Source: Hyposmocoma kahamanoa (Eukaryota; Arthropoda; Insecta; Lepidoptera; Cosmopterigidae). From it: 64,000 nucleotides of DNA. Under the pieces are notes generated by a model. It was not told the DNA's origin, did no database searches, and was given only the letters and a program-made list of their open reading frames with translations. Numbering within the stretch: position 1 is the stretch's first letter; every line of letters starts with the position of its first letter. Positions 22,540 through 33,255 of this stretch are shown here, piece after piece. The DNA is taken from positions 5,364,111 to 5,428,110 of the forward strand of contig NW_020653900.1 in the NCBI RefSeq assembly GCF_003589595.1, written 5' to 3'. A program made the translations under genes and the position numbers.

Positions 22540-23513
22540 GAGTCTATCCCCTCACGCGATACATGCAGCCGTAGACGCATATCACACCTAGAGGTGCCGG
22601 TGATGATTTTATACCGATTTATCGGATATCGAGGTTATAACAGGTAAAAGAACTAATATTAATTGCTATTTCGGTAACTACTCTAGCAAACCATAAAGTT
22701 TTTAATGCCTGGGTCTGTCATTTAAAAAAAAATAAACAACTTTAAAGATACGTCACGACAATCGTGTGTGTTATTGTTTGGGCTGGTGATTTCGGTGTTT
22801 ATTTATTGAAAACATACCGTAAGTAGCGTTTTTTAAGTTTACCCTGAATATAAATGTTTATAAACTATACTTTAAGGAGTAATTTCATGGTAAACTTTAG
22901 AACCACTTAAACGGAATATTATCATATTTATCCAAGTACACCAAAAATTTCATTAGTGTTTTTTAAGTGCAGGATTTGCGGTATATTACTGCATTTTATT
23001 TGAGATGTTTTTGTTGGTAATACGAAGGGTATTTATTTAGTAATGCAGAATAATAATTTTTATTTATAAAAACTGTATTTAAACTGAATGCTTTTCTAAT
23101 TTGCGAAACCAAATAGCCGCCATTTTGCGGTAGGAAGAGCGCATCGCGTGAGCGGCTATACAACCTCAAATGGCTTTAGTCAATTCCGCATAACAGTGAA
23201 AGTACGGAATCAATCACTTAGGAAAAATATATACTAAAGTTGAGGCTATACTCTAATAACTATACGGTGTGAAAACACGATTCCTGAAAATTTTCACTGT
23301 ACAAAAAAAAACACAAACTTACATCGAAATTGTACAAGAAAACCGCTATATTCAATGACTTGAATGACTTTTTTAGATCAACTGTACTAAATAGAACACG
23401 TATAGTACACAATATACATTTTTCAAACGGCTTCAATTTCGTTTGTAAAAAAATAAATCTGAAATAAACCCAGTGTCCCCGCCTCTCGATCCAAGCAAAA
23501 TGAACCGTATTAG
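22540..23513 (+). mobile_element. Element E, copy 1, interrupted by TA-MITE
   Basis: The left end is TTAA (22536-22539) followed by GAGTCTA. The TA-MITE then intervenes, and E resumes with TACAACCTCAAATGG and runs to CAAAATGAACCGTATTAG. This is the inverted equivalent of the copy at 56206-56547. Without the MITE it is about 360 bp. Non-coding. The right border is eroded. Confidence 0.7.
22547..23156 (-). mobile_element. TA-MITE copy 1
   Basis: Terminal inverted repeats TCCCCTCACGCGAT (left) and ATCGCGTGAGCGGC (right), flanked by TA on both sides (22545-22546 and 23157-23158). 610 bp, no ORF of note. A nearly collinear inverted copy is at 28365-28973. The TA duplication suggests mobilisation by a Tc1/mariner-like or other TA-specific transposase; the superfamily is inferred only. 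Confidence 0.85.
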
Positions 23514-23649
23514 TAAGGGAAAAATTGAATTCGAGCTAAGGTAGTACACTAAAAACAATTGAAAATCGCACTTTAAAGCCTCAGTTAGTCTTTTGTGGTC
23601 CATATAACGAAACGGGGTACTCTGTACTAACACATTTTAATTTCTAATT

Positions 23650-24592
23650 TAATTTTAAGGTAAACACCATTACATTACCGTGTGTAACAAGCAATCTGAT
23701 GCCTATATGCAATGAGAGTAGGTTCCTTGGCTTCACTCTGAACTCGAACCTTAACTGGAAGTGCCATGTTGATGGACTGAGTGGTGCAGTCTTTGCGTTG
23801 CGTAAACTGAAATTGCTCATTTCTAACTCTGCATTAAGACAGGTCTGTGCAAAATTGCACATTTCCACTCGCTGATGTCGTACGGTTCACTCACATGGGG
23901 TAACTCCACGGGTGCCAATAGAGTCATGCTAATGCAAAAGCATGACTTACGCGTCTTGGTTGGGGAAAACACGGACATTCCTGCAGAAATCTCTTTGTAG
24001 CGCAACGCATAATGACGCACTACTCGCTCTACATATACGAATTTATAATGTACGTTAGAAATAGTCTTTCTTCATTTAATACTGTAAATGTATCTGGCAT
24101 CCCACTCCGCTGTACCGGTCATTTGGGAATAGTTTCCCGACGCATGGCACTTGCAGAGTAAAACCCGCATGTCATCGGACATATTTACAATGAACGTTTA
24201 GCCGTTACTCTCGGACTTGAACCATCTGACGAAACATTTATGCGCCGGCTGAAAATACTTTTCTTGATGAATGGTAAATGAATTTATTCACCTAAAATTG
24301 CAACGATATTGAGTATTTTCTATTTTATTCAAATTTTTATCGCATTGACATACTTTTGTATATTTGTTATCAACTTATGACGATCCTTGATGGAGAATGA
24401 TATATGATATGTAATTGAATGACAACAATATTATTTAATGAATTGTTAATTTTCTAATTATTGTGTATTTTTCTTATAATTTTCGTTTTTGTCTAACGAT
24501 CTCAATATAATTTATTATACTTTGACATGTAGTGCAATTTATACCGTAATGTTGTATTTGAGAAATAAATGTATCTGAATCTGAATCTATCT
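23650..24592 (+). pseudogene. Jockey-type LINE 3' region, decayed
   Basis: Frames read RFLGFTLNSNLNW and, after a frameshift, FHSLMSYGSLTWGN, then MLMQKHDLRVLVG and LYIYEFIMYVRNSL. This is the order of the C-terminal third of Jockey-clade reverse transcriptases, collinear with the 58-kb ORF. At least one frameshift and several stops (for example after AEISL) show it is dead. The 3' UTR ends AAATAAATGTATCTGAATC with a TGAATC tandem tail at 24571-24590, typical of such LINEs. The catalytic FADD region is missing through 5' truncation. Confidence 0.8.
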
Positions 24593-25446
24593 GTGAACGG
24601 GTTAAAGCATTTACTTTAAAGGTTTTAGCGTAATGGGGCTCAAGGCTCAAATTAATGGCAAACCAATGTACTATATACGTAAGCTGATTGTGCAAACAAA
24701 CTCAATAACTAAGAGATTGGTTATTGGTTTATGCGTTACCGTGTGTTGTTTATGTTACATATGCTTAATAATTCTGTACCTCCATTGTAAACATACGATT
24801 TGCGAATGTCGCTGTTGCTTGTGAGATAAATTAAAAATAAACCATTTTGAACAAATTACTTGCAAATTTTTGCTAACATTAATCCCTTTGCACAATCGTT
24901 ATCTTCGCAGCCAATGATCGCATAACCACAAGTGTCAAAACAAACGATGTAGCATGACGAAAAACACGCAATGGTATTAAAATCCACATTTTGGATAAGC
25001 TCGAGTTCAACCGTTTTACACTGGAGGTACAGAATTGTTTACTACACTAGTTCAAAATGCTATTAGTTGTCATGAGTACGATCAATATATAAAAGATAAA
25101 CATTTTTGTTATACCCTGTATTACAGTGTGCTGATAAAATATTAATGACCTATTGTGTGCTCACCTGTAGTCCATGAATGAACGCCCCAATTCTATTATT
25201 TTTTTCAAAACCACGGTCATTGTAACTCCATTGAAATTATATTGGAATTATGATAATATTTTTTATTCTGCTAAAATCTAGTTGCAATGGCTGTTGAATC
25301 TCAATAAATGTCAGTGGAATGCAGTAATGGTATTCATTCATTCATTCAATCACTAACGATCGATGTGGCCTTACGGAATTCGTTATTATATATTAAAATT
25401 TAATTTAATAACACGTCATATTATATGTAGAAATATTAAAAGAAAA
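24593..25446. other. Spacer with distant inverted repeat
   Basis: AATTCTGTACCTCCA (24770-24791) recurs inverted at 25015-25036, 21 of 22 matched. A 63-codon plus frame across the left arm has hydrophobic character but no domain; it is not called as a gene. Confidence 0.4.
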
Positions 25447-25683
25447 AAAGAGTTTGTCCAGGAAAGTACTGCCACCTTACCTATTTCTGCCGCCAAGCAG
25501 TAATATGAGTATTGTGGTGGTGCTAGTGATTACAGGCACGTGGGACTCGGGCGCAGTGGCAGTGTCCCTCAGATCCTTGTGATATAAAGCTCAGAGTGGT
25601 ACTGCAACTGTCATGGACAAGCGTGTCGCCTATTATCAGACGCACGACTTGTTCGTCCCGTCACTTAATTATTATAAAAAAAA
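25447..25683 (+). repeat. M repeat, shortened
   Basis: AAGAGTTTGTCCAGGAAAGT to CACTTAATTATTATAAAAAA. The first 20 bp and part of the centre are absent. Confidence 0.82.
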
Positions 25684-25781
25684 CCACTCCTGTAAAATTT
25701 ATTTTTTGTCGTTTACTCTAAGCGGTGATTGTATATAATTATTTATTTCATGTAATTCATATTAATTTTCTAACTTTCATT

Positions 25782-26010
25782 CGATACCTCCAATGAACAC
25801 TGCGCCAACTTAATTCTTGAACCTGTTCTTTTTCTATTTTGTTTTTTATATTCACAAAATTTAATTTTTTTCGTTTTTCCCTTCCAATTTTGTTTTTTGT
25901 GACGTATTTTTTTTACAAAATTAGCATAATATTAATAAATAGGCTGTTTACAAATATAACAGAAAATGAAACAAAAATAAAATTAGCGTAGTATTTATTG
26001 GAGGCATCGT
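25782..26010. mobile_element. Element Y with 28-bp TIRs
   Basis: Left end CGATACCTCCAATGAACACT; right end, complemented, CGATGCCTCCAATAAATACT. Within about 28 bp the differences are all transitions. The inner sequence is T-rich at left and A-rich at right, so the whole is weakly palindromic. About 229 bp, non-coding. TSD unclear. Confidence 0.6.
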
Positions 26011-26509
26011 ATATGACAAAAGTACTTCTGACGTATGATCAAATGTGTATTTATATTATATTATAATAAAAATGTTATTAGAATAATTTCTACAGATGGA
26101 AGGCTATTTGATATCGTGAGTTTGGTGCAATTTAAATGGTTTGTGTTAGAAAAACTAAGAGTCAACAAAGCCACGCAGAAAATCAGTTTCGCGTGTCACA
26201 CAGGATTACACTGAGCGTGTTCCTTCCATGCTCTGTTGTTGTTCTGATGATATGTTATAATTTTTGTATTGTTGTGTGCCGTATATAAAAAAAAGAAAAC
26301 AATTCAAATTCATGTATTTCTTGGAAGTTTGGTTTCAAAAAGAAAGAACGACAGTATTTGATTTTAGTACAGAACTTAATCATGTATACAACATAATATT
26401 TTAGTTACCTAGATATTTTGAACGTATTACAACATCCATAGTCTCGAAGGGACTGAAGAGGTGGGTGGTCCGTTCGTGGAAAAAGGTACAACTGTGCGTA
26501 CTTTATACA
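26011..26509. other. No supported gene
   Basis: AT-rich, nothing recognised. Confidence 0.35.
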
Positions 26510-26668
26510 GCAGTTGTGCCTTTTTACGTTCCGATTGCAGTATACATGATTGAGTCCCAAACTAAAAATCAATTAATGTGTGAAAATCGTGTAAGTTTAA
26601 ATCAAAGTATAGAAAGACAGCCTTGTGGCAACGATATTCTATCTTTCCGGCTCAGTACTAATTATTAA
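26510..26668 (-). repeat. Low-copy repeat T, copy 1
   Basis: On the minus strand, ACTGAGCCGGAAAGA, CTGTCTTTC and GTATACTGCAAT recur in part near 34.44-34.56 kb. Weak and interrupted similarity; class unknown. Confidence 0.35.
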
Positions 26669-28080
26669 TTGCTCGTTCAACTTCTGATAATGAAAATAAC
26701 AATAGTTTGAGGTAATGCCAATATAACAAACTAACCACAACCGCATAAAGGGTCGATGATGCCGGCGAATTAATTAAGTGACCCTGTCTAATGAATGGGA
26801 CGTACTGTTTATTAAAGGACGGTGAGAGATGATAGAATTACAAAGTTCAACTAATTACTTGAAAACTAACAAGCCTATTAAGTCTACCACTTCGTAAGCA
26901 AACATTTAGCTCGTTAATTCCAACTTTAGCGGCGTCGTGAGAGTTTTCAATATTGCCGCAACATCTTTTACTTGGCGCCTTATTCCGACTTCCATTTAGT
27001 TTGTTACATACAATATTATAGTTATTATAAACACGAAGAGAAGTTTCTTCGATCCGGCTGAGTTTGAACAAGGGTGGTCGATTCCGACCCTTACGAGTTG
27101 TCGACTGTCAAACGGTCGTATTCGAAACCGAACTGAAATGACGTCACACACCCGTACGATTACTTCTAACTTCTCGACCGGCAAAAGCTACAAACGTTAT
27201 TCAGAACATAGTTATCGAATGAAAGTTACCGAACGTCCTATTATTTACAAAGCAAAAATGTAATACGGAAATCTCTTATTATTTTAAATAAATTTGTTTC
27301 ATTAATTTATTTTAATGCAAGACTAATGAATGCATTTCTATATTTTAGGCCTTTAAAGTCTTAAAAATGCATATAAAAGGATTTTCATTTTTCTTATAAT
27401 ATATTTCACCGACTAACTCCGTAAAGGCTCTTGGATAACGATATCCGAATCCGAATTGAACGTTTCACTCGAATGTACCGAATAGCTCGGAAAACGCCCT
27501 TCGATGCGAGAACGATATCCAATCGATCGATTCGGTTAAAATATCGAAGAGTTCTGAATCTGGACCCGGAATAGAAAATCTGATTCAAATCCAAACGTAT
27601 CGAAGGATTTTTTCTTAGTATTTGTCCGATCTTTGTATAAATAATAACGTGCAACATAAATTACTGATACGCTTGATGGAAAGAACCGTGCTGTGCGGTA
27701 GAGATTTCAATACAATAAATATTACAATCTGCTGTACACGTAAGTATAAGGCTGTACACGCTGTCATTTTTTAAACCTTTTATGGACAGTTCTTAAAGAG
27801 TACACAAAAGCCGGCTTTTCTTGCCGTAGTGCTTATTTTTTATAGATTCACAATATTGTTGGATAAATAAGTTATTTATAAAATTTGTGTGGACAAGAAA
27901 TCACTAGAAAAATTTGGAAATATGCTGGCCCGTAAACTTGTCGGTTATCAACAGCAATATTAGTAAAATACGACGACGTGAGGAGCACGTTCTCAGCTTT
28001 CTCTATAACTTTCATACCTATAAAAAATACATAAAAATACATTTTATTTAATTTATTTTTATTACTCTCCAAGTAATAAC
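26669..28080. other. No supported gene
   Basis: The CpG-bearing patch at 27420-27600 has an 83-codon minus frame of arginine/isoleucine-rich character with no domain. Another patch at 27030-27180 is similar. Both could be regulatory or exonic, but nothing in sequence proves it. Confidence 0.3.
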
Positions 28081-28364
28081 GGAATTCAAGAGCATGCTAG
28101 AGCATACCGCGGCGGGAGGCACCGGAATCCACCGGCATGCGCTGGGTTCTAGCGGTATGCGCCGGAATATTCTGGTGTGCGCCTAACCTAACCGTAACTA
28201 AACGTAGTCACCAATGGAACGGAATCTAATCCGAGCACCCGGTGGCATATCAGCTTAGGGCTCTTATACATAAACACGATACGACGTCGCGTCCTGCTAC
28301 GACGCGGCATCATTTCACGATGCGACGACAGACGACATTGAGGTTGATTATTTAATAACCCTTA
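28081..28364. other. GC-rich patch with repeated words
   Basis: CCGGCATGCGCTGG and GCGGTATGCGCCGGAAT form a short imperfect repeat. ACGACGTCGCGTCCTGC and CTACGACGCGGCATC suggest a decayed MITE end (GGGCTCTTATACATAAACAC). Not resolved. Confidence 0.35.
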
Positions 28365-28973
28365 TCCGCTCACGCGATGCGCTCTTCCTACCGCAAAATG
28401 GCGGCTATTTGGTTTCGCAAATTAGAAAAGGATTCAGTTTAAATACAAGTTTTTATAAATAAAAATTATTATTCTGCATTGCTAAATAAATGCCCTCCGT
28501 ACTACTAACAAAAACATCTCAATTATAATGCAGTAATACACCGCAAATCCCGCACTTAAAAAGCACTAATTAAATTTTTGGTGTACTTGGATAAATATGA
28601 TAATATTCCGTTTGAGTGGTTCTAACGTTTACCATGAAATTACTCCTTAAAGTATAGTTTATAAACATTTATATTCAGGGTAAACTTAAAAAACGCTACT
28701 TACGGTATGTTTTCAATAAATAAACACCGAAATCACCAGCCCAAACAATAAGACACACGATTGTCGTGACGTATCTTTAAAGTTGTTTATTTTTTTAAAT
28801 GACAGACCCAGGCATTAAAAACTTTATAGTTTGCTAGAGTAGTTACCGAAATATAAATTAATATTAGTTCTTTTACCTGTTATAACTTCGATATCCGATA
28901 AATCGGTATAAAATCATCACCGGTACCTCTAGGTATGGTATGCGTCTACGGCTGCATGTATCGCGTGAGCGGA
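28365..28973 (+). mobile_element. TA-MITE copy 2
   Basis: Ends TCCGCTCACGCGAT and ATCGCGTGAGCGGA are perfect 14-bp inverted repeats flanked by TA (28363-28364 and 28974-28975). 609 bp, in opposite orientation to the copy at 22547. Non-coding. The two copies agree over their whole length with scattered differences. Confidence 0.88.
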
Positions 28974-28975
28974 TA

Positions 28976-29140
28976 AAGGATCGTTTTCACTGCCTCAAAT
29001 GGATAATCTATTGAAACTTCCTTTCACAAACAAGACTCCTTTACTGTTAAGGCTGTACAGTTATGGAACGAACTCCCGTCGGAAATCCGACATTCTAAAT
29101 CTCTTTCTATATTTAAAACTGGATTGCGCTAAGCATCTTC
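28976..29140 (+). pseudogene. LINE reverse-transcriptase C-terminal fragment
   Basis: The plus strand reads FTVKAVQLWNELPSEIRHSK then SLSIFKTGLR, the final LWN.LP..IR motif and helix of CR1/Jockey/RTE-like non-LTR elements. Only about 35 residues survive, directly right of the TA-MITE. A truncated relic. Confidence 0.65.
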
Positions 29141-29206
29141 TGGCTCGATCTTAGTCTGCAACTTAGTCTGTATATTTAACAATAAGTAGAAGTTTATTTA
29201 AGTATA

Positions 29207-29210
29207 TTTA

Positions 29211-29253
<43 letters not shown>
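29207..29253. repeat. TA dinucleotide microsatellite
   Basis: About 20 uninterrupted TA units, then TGTGTG. Confidence 0.9.
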
Positions 29254-29259
<6 letters not shown>

Positions 29260-29354
29260 AGGTATATATTAAATATAAGTTATTTAAACGGAGTCTGCTC
29301 CGTGTTATATTCATTTTAAATGTAAAATTAATATCTAACAGTGATAGCAAAAAA

Positions 29355-29502
29355 TATTATTACAAAGATCGAATATTAAAATAAGTAAGTAGTAAAAATT
29401 CCTTAGATACGGCTGGTTCGAAGCAACGTCTTCCAGCAAACCGTGGCAGATAAGACACGGAACGAACTATCGAACTTTACAAATTTTTCTTTGTGCTTTT
29501 GC
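29355..29502 (-). mobile_element. SINE-A copy, eroded
   Basis: Minus strand: GTTCGTTCCGTGTCTTATCT, GACGTTGCTTCGAACCAGCC and ATTCGATCTTTGTAATAATA match SINE-A with a shortened head. Confidence 0.65.
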
Positions 29503-29566
29503 AGATCTTTGTTTACAGCTACCAGCACCTGACTAGAGATGTCGCTTTAATAATTGTATTTTTAAA

Positions 29567-29684
29567 GTTTTATTGAATGTCACGATGTTTGACCACCATG
29601 TAATTCAATTATTTTTGTAATATTACTTTTATTATTAATATTATTTTTGTTTATAATAATTAAGATCGTGACATTCAATAAAAC
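29567..29684. other. 20-bp perfect inverted repeat, 78-bp spacer
   Basis: GTTTTATTGAATGTCACGAT at 29567-29586 recurs as its exact complement at 29665-29684, with partial similarity extending outward (AATAATTGTATTTTT). Possibly a small fold-back element. Confidence 0.7.
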
Positions 29685-30155
29685 GCAAAAATTATTGTGA
29701 TAGCAAAAATTTATATGTCTGATAGTAAACTAATGACATTAGTATCAAAAACTTCTATAAAAAATATATAACACTAATACTCATAAACTACGGTAACACA
29801 ATACACGCGTTGATGTCAATAGACAACTATACAAATTTTTCCTAAAAAAACCTTTGTTTTCTATTATAATGAAATATAACAGTACATTCTACTCCAATAA
29901 AAAAACAATCAGTTAAATACAAAAGTATAGCTTAATATAAAAACAGTAGCTCGAGGAGAACTTCAGGAAGAATGAACTTTTAATTTGGAAAACTGTTCAA
30001 TATGTTGGTGAAAAGAACATGCAAAAATGCTACCTGGGATAAAATTAATGTTGACATAATGTGTGTAACGCTATGTAATTCATTTTGCCTAAAAAAAATC
30101 TTTATAAATCTGATTCAACTTTTCTAACATGTATAATGTATTAAATAATTTTTTT
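29685..30155. other. No supported feature
   Basis: AT-rich spacer. Nothing recognised. Confidence 0.35.
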
Positions 30156-30440
30156 TGAATTGATATTCAATTATTTTTTGTGAAATTACTCCACTAGTTT
30201 GTTATAATTATTAATACAAAGATCGAACACTCAGAAAAAATACTCAGAAAATAATTTCTTCGCTCCGGTCGGATTCGAACCGACGTCTTCTTGCATACCA
30301 TGGCAGACGCTATACCAACTAAGCCACGGAACGAACCAACGGACCTCACGAATTTTTCTAAGTGCTTGCGTCGTGTCTTTGTACTTGGTCTTTGAACGAC
30401 TTTTTAGTCGTAGCGCCATCTATGAGAAATCTATGACAGA
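30156..30440 (-). mobile_element. SINE-A copy, well preserved
   Basis: Minus strand: CGTTCCGTGGCTTAGTTGGT, then a perfect T-arm GTCGGTTCGAATCCGAC, then GAACACT..AAAGATCGAAC-type sequence and the tail GAATATCAATTCAA. Upstream of the head it carries TAGATGGCGCTA (30411-30422). Head, body and tail are all intact, making it the reference copy in this window. The anticodon arm is distorted, so it is not a tRNA gene. Confidence 0.85.
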
Positions 30441-30693
30441 TTTATCACCCAGTTAGTACCTTTACAGCTACCATGTATGTATAATATAATCATTATTTTT
30501 TTAGGATATAGAACATTATTAGCCTTTTCCGGGTTTAGGCTAAATACGCTCAGCTTTTATAGGGTTCGGTGGCGGTATTACCTCAAGAACATGTTTTTAG
30601 GTGACTGTGTTCTTTCCCTGGTCTACTGAGATATTTTATTTCATTTTTTATTTTATAGCAATAATCGGTTAGACAACGACACAAAATAACTTC

Positions 30694-30803
30694 ATTTTTT
30701 ATAATACCAAGTGATGCGACGAATAAGTCGTGCACCTGGTGGTTACAACCACGCCTTAACATAACAGTTGCATTTTACATACAGTTAAAGGCAAAGATCT
30801 GAA
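30694..30803 (-). repeat. M repeat, 3' fragment
   Basis: T-run, ATAATACCAAGTGATGCGAC and GGCAAAGATCTGAAAG only. The 5' two thirds are absent, and a LINE remnant follows directly. Confidence 0.75.
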
Positions 30804-30814
30804 AGAAGAGATAA

Positions 30815-30975
30815 CCGATGGCGCCAAAAAGATCTCGAGTGGCGGCCGCGCAGAACCCACAAGATGGACCAGGTGTTGCTGGAAATCGCTGGGTGCAGGC
30901 AGCGCAAGATAGGTCGTTGTGGCGACGTGGATGCGGCAGTTGATGTCTTTTTGGTGAAATGATGATAATGAAGAT
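30815..30975 (+). pseudogene. RTE-type LINE ORF C-terminal remnant
   Basis: In shifted frames the plus strand reads RPRRTHKMDQ and NRWVQAAQDRSLWRR, the C-terminal segment (basic GRP..RW patch then AQDR..W) found at the end of RTE-clade polyproteins. It ends in an ATGATGATAATGA tail typical of RTE 3' ends. Frameshifts and lack of the upstream RT make it a relic. Confidence 0.65.
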
Positions 30976-30993
30976 GTTTAAAAATTATATTCT

Positions 30994-31154
30994 AGCTTTT
31001 GGAGTCGATACCCTTGGCTCGTGGGGTAATTAATGGACTGTCTGGGAAACCCAAGAGCCGGCCTTTCCTTGCCCAACGTATTAGCATAGCAATACAAAGG
31101 GGAAACGCAACCAGCGTCTTGCCGCGGGCACCCAATTTTATTCATATAATTTAA
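30994..31154 (+). pseudogene. Retrotransposon C-terminal remnant
   Basis: The plus frame reads FGVDTLGSWGN, a stop, then RPFLAQRISIAIQRGNATSV. I recall the FGTWG ... QRISIAIQRGNA pattern from the C-terminus of non-LTR reverse transcriptase proteins; clade uncertain. An in-frame stop shows decay. Confidence 0.55.
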
Positions 31155-31697
31155 AAATCCTAATTTTACTTTCTAACATTTAAGCTTTTATTGTCTTTTT
31201 TACCTTACCTGTATATTATCAAAATAAAAATATGTTTCAAAATTCTCTTATAAATATCTAAAATAGTTTTATTATACAAACAACAACTGTAGTTAGTAGT
31301 AGTAATAGTGTAGTATATAGTTTATAAAAAGACAAAGTTAATGCGTGTAATGTCGCTAGTATTATCGCTATCACTTTTATAATTCAATTAAACAGGCATC
31401 AGAATACTTCTCCCGTTCGGGAACCGCGTTCGCACCATATATTTTATTTGCGGTACAAGATCGAGTGAATGTTTACTTTATTATTCCTGCATGATTCAAC
31501 CGCCGATCTTAAGAAGAGGGTACATCGTATGTTGCTACAATTGTTTCGTTTTATTCGTGTTTATATTTAATTTTTTGTGTTTGTCACGTTTGTGTCTTGT
31601 GCTTGAACAGTATAATGATCTACAGTCATTATTTATTACTTTAAATGAATTTATCTGAAATATAAGTTTAAGGAAATTATTATTTTTTTCACTTGCA
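31155..31697. other. No supported feature
   Basis: AT-rich spacer. Nothing recognised. Confidence 0.35.
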
Positions 31698-31760
31698 TAG
31701 CACTGGCGTAGCACTGGAGTAGCACAGGCGTAGCACCGATGTAGCACTGGCGTAGCACAG
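31698..31760. repeat. 11-bp minisatellite, six units
   Basis: TAGCACTGGCG and variants (TGGAG, AGGCG, CGATG, TGGCG) repeat with an exact 11-bp period. Confidence 0.9.
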
Positions 31761-31789
31761 TTATGAAAAAGTAATTTATCTTAAAAGAA

Positions 31790-32040
31790 CAGTACTCATT
31801 TCATGAAAAATTATGACAGGCATAGCATTAATACGAGGAACAAAAACAAACTGGCTGTTCTTGACAGTCGTCTTCACAAATTAATTTCAGGGGCAATGTT
31901 TACGTTATAATAAGACTCCTGTTGATATTAAAAACTTCCTAATAAAATTATCGTGAAACAAAACCTTTATGCAAATGATTATTTATTATATAAATAAAAC
32001 TTCAGCTTTCTTTGATGACAAAAATTCATGGTTGTGACCA
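31790..32040 (+). pseudogene. Jockey-type LINE ORF 3' end
   Basis: The plus frame reads KNYDRHSINTRNKNKL then AVLDSRLHK and, after a frameshift, GQCLRYNKTPVDIKNFL, ending DDKNSW before TGTGA. This is collinear with the last 80 residues of the 58-kb LINE (which ends DDKNPW), so it is the same family on the other strand. A frameshift near 31880 and a stop disrupt it. Confidence 0.8.
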
Positions 32041-32599
32041 CTTTTTATTATATTACTTGTTTTTATCTAAAAATTTTTTTAAATTAAATATTAACAAAAT
32101 ATTGTCTATTTACAAAAAGTAACCCCTACAATTTCTCATTTTTCTCAGTGGAATGCCTTACGAGTGAGTAGTAGAGGAAATTGAATATACCAAACTAACA
32201 AAATAAACTGGAAAATTAATAAACAAGCCACAAACATATTTTAATACATCTATCAAATAATACAGAGTTTAAAACCCATCATCTTAAATACACTATTGAA
32301 GTCATCCTCCTTCCTACTTTCACCTTTGTACCTTGCATTAGTGATGCAAATTATAGTTATCAAGTTATTTTTATTTTTAACCCAGTCTGACATATATATG
32401 TTGCATAGAGATGTTATGGAGTGTTTACAAGTCGACCTAGTGTACATTGGCCGTTATGATTGTGTAACGCCACGAATAAGTGTTGCTGTTTCTATCTAAC
32501 CTTTGATTTGTGAATGCACATATCTATTTTTATCTGTTTTACAGTGATTTAAAAGATTTAATTTTAAATAATTGTGAAATTTGAAGATAATTGCGAGAA
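32041..32599. other. No supported feature
   Basis: AT-rich spacer. Nothing recognised. Confidence 0.35.
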
Positions 32600-32800
32600 T
32601 GGCACATTTAGGCACATTGCGAGAATGGACGAGACATCAGAGGTCACGGCAGACCACCGCAGCGCTGGATGGACGACATCCAACGACACGGAGGACGGGG
32701 CTGGATGAGTCGGGCACAAGATCGCCAAGAGTGGAAGAAGGGGGAAGATTCCTTCACCCAATATTGGATAAGAAAGCGGCCGCTATGATGATGATGAAAT
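32600..32800 (+). pseudogene. RTE-type LINE ORF C-terminus and tail
   Basis: The frame from 32642 reads GHGRPPQRWMDDIQRHGGRG, then WMSRAQDRQEW and SFTQYWIRKRPL before TGA at 32786-32788. GRPP.RW.DDI followed by AQDR..W is the conserved end of RTE-clade ORFs. The ATGATGATGATGA tail directly after the stop is the usual RTE 3' terminus. Intact over about 48 codons but lacking all catalytic domains. Confidence 0.8.
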
Positions 32801-32891
32801 ATGGAATGCTCTGTTGGGAATGAGAACAATAAGTAATGAAAACAAGTATTTAGTTTTATTCAGTTTTCAATTCCAAATTCTAGTACAATGT

Positions 32892-33107
32892 AATAATAAT
32901 AAATAGCGCACACACTCAACATAGCCCCGCACTAGGGAAACCCTGTGTCGCGGGTGCCATGGACACAAATAGACAACCACAAATTACACCCAAACTCACG
33001 AGAGAAATAAATGTAGGCCATACAAATATTTCTCCCGGCCCGGGAATCGAACCTGGGACCTCTGCGTGGCGGTCCGGCATGGTAACCGTTCGTCCACAGA
33101 GGCAGTT
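32892..33107 (-). mobile_element. SINE-B copy, well preserved
   Basis: Minus strand: GCCTCTGTGGACGAACGGTT (box A region), GGTTCGATTCCCGGGCCGGG (box B), AAATATTTGTATGGCCTACA, CTCGTGAGTTTGGGTGTAAT, and the end GTGCGCTATTTATTATTATT. Apparent ORFs through it are SINE translations. Confidence 0.88.
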
Positions 33108-33255
33108 AAATGTCATTGAGTACAATTAAAAAAAGCACAACTAATGAGAAAGTCACACGCAACTTACAAATTATCTACGCCAGGCAAAGCACTGTTTGAC
33201 GACAGCGGCCGCGATCCTTTATATGTATTTAGCGTAACCAAACACTCAGTCAGCA

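Noticed and set aside
24633..24824. 63-codon plus frame with a hydrophobic, cysteine-rich C-terminus
   Set aside because: Follows a LINE tail directly, crosses an inverted repeat arm and has no recognised signature.
27406..27657. 83-codon minus frame, arginine/isoleucine-rich
   Set aside because: Repetitive ATCGAT/TCCGAAT words explain the composition; no domain.
30260..30335. Possible tRNA gene (minus), with intact T-arm
   Set aside because: The anticodon arm is distorted and the sequence continues into the SINE-A body; it is a SINE head. The same applies to 62000-62070 and 20952-21025.
31698..31760. Possible CRISPR array
   Set aside because: 11-bp tandem units without spacers; the window is eukaryotic in character.
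33000..33107. Possible tRNA gene (minus) in SINE-B
   Set aside because: Box A and B are present, but the body and repeated copies identify a SINE.
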